A stretch of 64,000 nt of DNA, taken from the NCBI GenBank assembly GCA_002389665.1, contig DGNO01000005.1, positions 1 to 64,000 on the forward strand, in the 5' to 3' direction. The notes beneath the pieces are model-generated. The model saw only the letters and a list, made by a program, of their open reading frames with translations. It did not search any database and was not told where the DNA came from. Made by a program: the position numbers and the translations under genes. The stretch is from Rhodobiaceae bacterium UBA4490. Lineage in GTDB: Bacteria; Pseudomonadota; Alphaproteobacteria; Parvibaculales; Parvibaculaceae. Positions 61,228-64,000 of the stretch are shown here, in pieces (the stretch's first letter is position 1; the number at the start of each line of letters is the position of its first letter).

Positions 61228-62874
61228 CTAGCAAAGCCGCGCGGCCGGAAAGCTCAGATGCACCTGGGGCAGCCGGCCTGACTTGGCTTGCGCGACGGCC
61301 AGCGTGCCGCCATGCATTTCCACTACACGCCGCGTCAAGGTAAGCGCCAGCCCGTCCTGGCGCGGATGGCCGCTTGCTTCTGCCGAAAGGAAAGAGCGTT
61401 CGGGGCTGTCGATGCCGCTCTGGCTGCCTGTGCTCGCGTCTTGCAGGAGATCGGGATGCAGCGCATCGAACTCGTCTTTCTCCGAGACATGGATGGTGAG
61501 GCCCGTTTCCTCGCGCCGCGCCTTGATGACGAGCACCGCGCCGGGCGGGGTGGAGTGGATGATTTCGCTCAGAAGGCGGAAGAAGCCCTGGCGCAGGCGC
61601 CGCGCATCGCCCTGAAACCCGGGCAGGTTTTCAGGGCAGTCGATTTCCACCTTGATGCCGGCCCGCTCGCAGGCGGCCTGCTGGCTCGTGACCGCGATAT
61701 TGACGAGCTGCGCCAGATTGCAGATTTCCTCATGCAGCGTCGTATCGCCTTTTTCCGCTTCCGCGATGCCCAGAAGATCCTCGATCATTTCCAGAAGCAT
61801 CGTGCCGCTTGAGTGAATGTCGGCGGCATAATCGCGGTAATTGCTGTTGCCCATCGGGCCGAAGCGCTCATCGCGCATGATCTCCGAAAACCCGATGATA
61901 TGGGTGAGCGGCGTGCGCAGGTCGTGATTGACGTTGGAAAAGAACGTGCGGCTGCGCCGGGAGGCTTCCTCGCGCTGATAGCGGGAAAGGCGGATCGTGT
62001 CTTCAAGCCGGCGGCGCACGGTCACATCGGTCAGCGTGGCGATCTTGGCGGGCATCGGCCCTTCATTGGTTTCGATCACCCGTGCCTCGACAAAGCGGGT
62101 GGTGCCATCATCACCGGGCAGCGTCAGGGATTGGGGCGCGTCGCTTGCCATATCGAGCGGCAGATGGAAGGGCTGGCCTTCCAGGCTTTCCGCCTCGCGC
62201 CCGAGAAGTGCGGCGGCTTCCTCATTGGCGAATTTCACCCGCCCGTCCTGATCGATGATCAGCATGGCTTCGGGCGATTCCTGAATGAGGGTGAAGGACT
62301 TTTCCACCGCGGCGGGGGCGCACGGGGCAGGCCGCGTCTCCTCGCGCCGCTGGCGGCGCTGATGGGCAAGCCGGGCGATCCAGAGCGCTTCGCCCGCATC
62401 GATCTTGTCGAGGCCGAGCACCTCTTCGGCGCCCGCTTCAAGTGTTTCGAGCGCGTATTTGCGGCTGCCGTTCAAGGAGGCGGCAAAGGCGATGACGGGC
62501 GCGTCGGGCCCGAGCGTCGTGATCCGCCGGATCAGCGCGTCGATGTCACCGGGCAGGGAAAGGTCCAAAAGCACCGCGTCGATGCCCGGTTCCAGAAGCG
62601 GCCCGAGGCCCGCATCGGCGGAGATGGGCAGAATGTCGTAGTGAAAATCGGGATCTGCCTTCGAGACCGCTTCGAAAGAGGCGGTAAGCGCGCGGTCGTT
62701 CGAGAGAAGGGCGATGGTCAGCGTGCCGGGGCGGCCGCGTTCGTCGATCTTTTTCAGAGCTTCGGCCATGCGGGATATCTCCTCTGACGCATGATCCCCA
62801 AAATCCCCGATGTTGAACGGCACGTGCCTCGTGTTTGTTTCCGCTGCTGTGGTGGCGGGCTGGGCGTGCCGCAT
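61228..62874 (-). CDS. Sensor histidine kinase with degenerate ATP-binding domain
   Basis: The protein has 548 residues. It has a receiver-like N-terminal part (ALLSNDRALTASFEAV, GIDAVLLDLSLPGDIDAL), a PAS domain (SPEAMLIIDQDGRVKFANEE) and a HisKA domain, FFSNVNHDLRTPLTHIIGFS, with H317. In the catalytic domain the N-box is altered (RLLSEIIHSTPPG lacks Asn) and no G1 DxGxG is seen (HVSEKDEFDAL), although GLALTLTRRVVEMHGG resembles the G2 end. The kinase may be inactive or act as a phosphatase/scaffold. ATG 62766 is an alternative start. It is convergent with cheZ. Confidence 0.82.
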   Translation of the reverse strand: MRHAQPATTAAETNTRHVPFNIGDFGDHASEEISRMAEALKKIDERGRPGTLTIALLSNDRALTASFEAVSKADPDFHYDILPISADAGLGPLLEPGIDAVLLDLSLPGDIDALIRRITTLGPDAPVIAFAASLNGSRKYALETLEAGAEEVLGLDKIDAGEALWIARLAHQRRQRREETRPAPCAPAAVEKSFTLIQESPEAMLIIDQDGRVKFANEEAAALLGREAESLEGQPFHLPLDMASDAPQSLTLPGDDGTTRFVEARVIETNEGPMPAKIATLTDVTVRRRLEDTIRLSRYQREEASRRSRTFFSNVNHDLRTPLTHIIGFSEIMRDERFGPMGNSNYRDYAADIHSSGTMLLEMIEDLLGIAEAEKGDTTLHEEICNLAQLVNIAVTSQQAACERAGIKVEIDCPENLPGFQGDARRLRQGFFRLLSEIIHSTPPGAVLVIKARREETGLTIHVSEKDEFDALHPDLLQDASTGSQSGIDSPERSFLSAEASGHPRQDGLALTLTRRVVEMHGGTLAVAQAKSGRLPQVHLSFPAARLC

Positions 62875-63373
62875 GCCGTAATCCCTTTTGCCTTAACGGT
62901 TTGGGGCCCGAATCACCTCTCCGGCCCATGCCCAATTATTGATGCGCAAAGTAAACATCCTCTTAATATTATCATTCAAATGTGGACAACTTCCGTGCCG
63001 GGATTTCTGCCCCAAGCGGGAAAAGCTCAAAGCCGGCAACCGCTTGCACTTCCAAGCTTATCTAAAACGCTCTGTAAGCTGAGGAAGTCGTCCGGTTAAA
63101 AAACGATTAAATTTTGAGGCAAATGCCCCCGGAAGTTAACGCGCGCCCCCGCCGGGCGCAGAGGCGAAAGGTTAAGAAGCACCCGCGCGTCAGGAGAAGG
63201 CCCGGTGAGAGCCAAGCGAGGACCCCCGCTTTCCCGCGCAATTCCGGCAAATTGGAACATATCAGCAACACATGGCCGGGGTGCGGCGCGCGCCGGGGGC
63301 AGGGCCGCTTGCCGCGCCGGGGCTTCTGCGCTAGGACTGCGCGCGACCGGCAAACCCCAGCGATTTCAGGCAC
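62875..63373. promoter_or_regulatory. Intergenic region with CtrA-type site (63096-63110)
   Basis: Five hundred bases between the divergent sensor kinase and hisS with no gene I can support. TTAA-AAAACGA-TTAA at 63096-63110 matches the CtrA full-site spacing. Promoters of both genes must lie here. Confidence 0.45.
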
Positions 63374-64000
63374 ATGGGCAAGAAGCAGAAAATATTCCGA
63401 CCGAAGGCGCGGATCCCGAAGGGACTGCGCGACATTCCCGCTGCCGCCGTGCGGGCGGAAGCGGCCATGCTCGCGCGCATCCGCAAGGTTTATGAGGCGT
63501 ACGGCTTCGAGCCCTTGGAAACCTCGGCCTTTGAATATGCCGACGCGCTGGGCAAATTCCTGCCCGATGCGGACCGCCCGAATGAAGGCGTCTTCTCGCT
63601 CCAAGACGATGACGAGCAATGGCTATCGCTGCGCTATGATTTGACGGCGCCGCTCGCGCGTTATGTCGCCGAACATTATGACGGGCTGCCCAAGCCCTTC
63701 CGCCGCTATCAGACGGGCCCCGTCTGGCGGAACGAGAAACCGGGACCGGGCCGGTTCCGTCAATTCACCCAGTTCGATGCGGACACGGTGGGCGCGCCTT
63801 CCGTCGCTGCCGATGCTGAGCTGTGCATGATGGCCGCCGACTGCCTGGAAGCGCTTGGTATTCCGCGCGGCTCTTATGTGATGCGCGTCAATAACCGCAA
63901 GGTGCTGGACGGCGTCTTTGAAAATGCGGGTATTGTGGGGGAGGGAGCGGAATTCGAAGCCCGGCACCTCACCGTCATGCGCGCCATCGACAAGCTCGAC
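63374..64000 (+). CDS. hisS: Histidyl-tRNA synthetase, 5' part (continues past window)
   Basis: The first 209 residues are present without a stop. The N-terminus reads [19 protein letters not shown], followed by motif 2, [20 protein letters not shown] and [11 protein letters not shown], which is the divergent alphaproteobacterial form (canonical enzymes have FRRERPQKGRYRQF). It charges tRNA-His. A weak AGG lies 4-6 bases before ATG 63374. The discriminator A of the tRNA-His fragment at 19932 is consistent with this enzyme type. Confidence 0.93.
   Translation, partial: MGKKQKIFRPKARIPKGLRDIPAAAVRAEAAMLARIRKVYEAYGFEPLETSAFEYADALGKFLPDADRPNEGVFSLQDDDEQWLSLRYDLTAPLARYVAEHYDGLPKPFRRYQTGPVWRNEKPGPGRFRQFTQFDADTVGAPSVAADAELCMMAADCLEALGIPRGSYVMRVNNRKVLDGVFENAGIVGEGAEFEARHLTVMRAIDKLD

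Noticed and set aside
63114..63644. Plus-strand ORF of 176 codons covering the start of hisS in another frame
   Set aside because: Very Arg/Pro-rich, overlaps the clear hisS frame and has no family motif.

Overview
This window reads as part of an alphaproteobacterial chromosome. The protein families are typical of free-living Alphaproteobacteria: short-chain-acyl XRE regulator beside isocitrate lyase and malate synthase, acyl-CoA dehydrogenase, several TetR regulators, and CtrA-type TTAA-N7-TTAA sites. A tRNA-His 3' part carries A in the discriminator position, which is a known alphaproteobacterial peculiarity, and the histidyl-tRNA synthetase has the matching divergent motif 2. A Parvibaculum-like relative is a guess from gene content only.

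Region 1 (1 to about 19.9 kb) looks like the right part of an integrative element. It ends with a tyrosine recombinase, a small AlpA/excisionase-like protein and a 53-bp 3' fragment of a tRNA-His gene (candidate attR); the left end lies outside the window. Its cargo, left to right, is: a frameshifted AntA phage antirepressor remnant; two overlapping genes for giant STAND-type NTPases with different N-terminal nuclease domains (DUF4297/Cap4-like and HNH-like), probably an anti-phage system; an eight-gene minus-strand operon built on the His-Xaa-Ser (Hxs) radical-SAM system, which also holds a secreted HNH nuclease, a small secreted Cys-rich protein, a membrane-anchored small protein and a MauG-like di-heme protein; a tetR gene with an in-frame stop; and a LuxR/LuxI acyl-homoserine-lactone pair whose synthase ribosome site is masked by a predicted hairpin.

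Region 2 (20 to 30 kb) has a CzcCBA heavy-metal efflux operon with a small CxxCH protein in front, then a three-gene operon (TackOD1-like zinc-ribbon protein, family-2 glycosyltransferase, HlyD-like protein) that suggests exopolysaccharide production or export.

Region 3 (30 to 49 kb) is mostly catabolic and lipid-related: MpaB-like oxygenase, two TetR regulators with divergent targets and visible palindromic operators, VOC and NTF2-like proteins, an LpxR-like lipid A deacylase, an acyl-CoA ligase and acyl-CoA dehydrogenase, a sensor kinase, GST, nitronate monooxygenase, an amine oxidase-like flavoprotein, and speD-speE for spermidine preceded by a leader peptide and RNA hairpin.

Region 4 (49 to 64 kb) has a Baeyer-Villiger-type monooxygenase, an inverse-autotransporter-like barrel with a beta-helix passenger, a small lipoprotein, a serine hydrolase, the aceB-aceA glyoxylate shunt pair divergent from its likely regulator, a TonB protein, a CheZ-like phosphatase, a sensor kinase with a degenerate ATP-binding domain, and the 5' part of hisS running off the right end.
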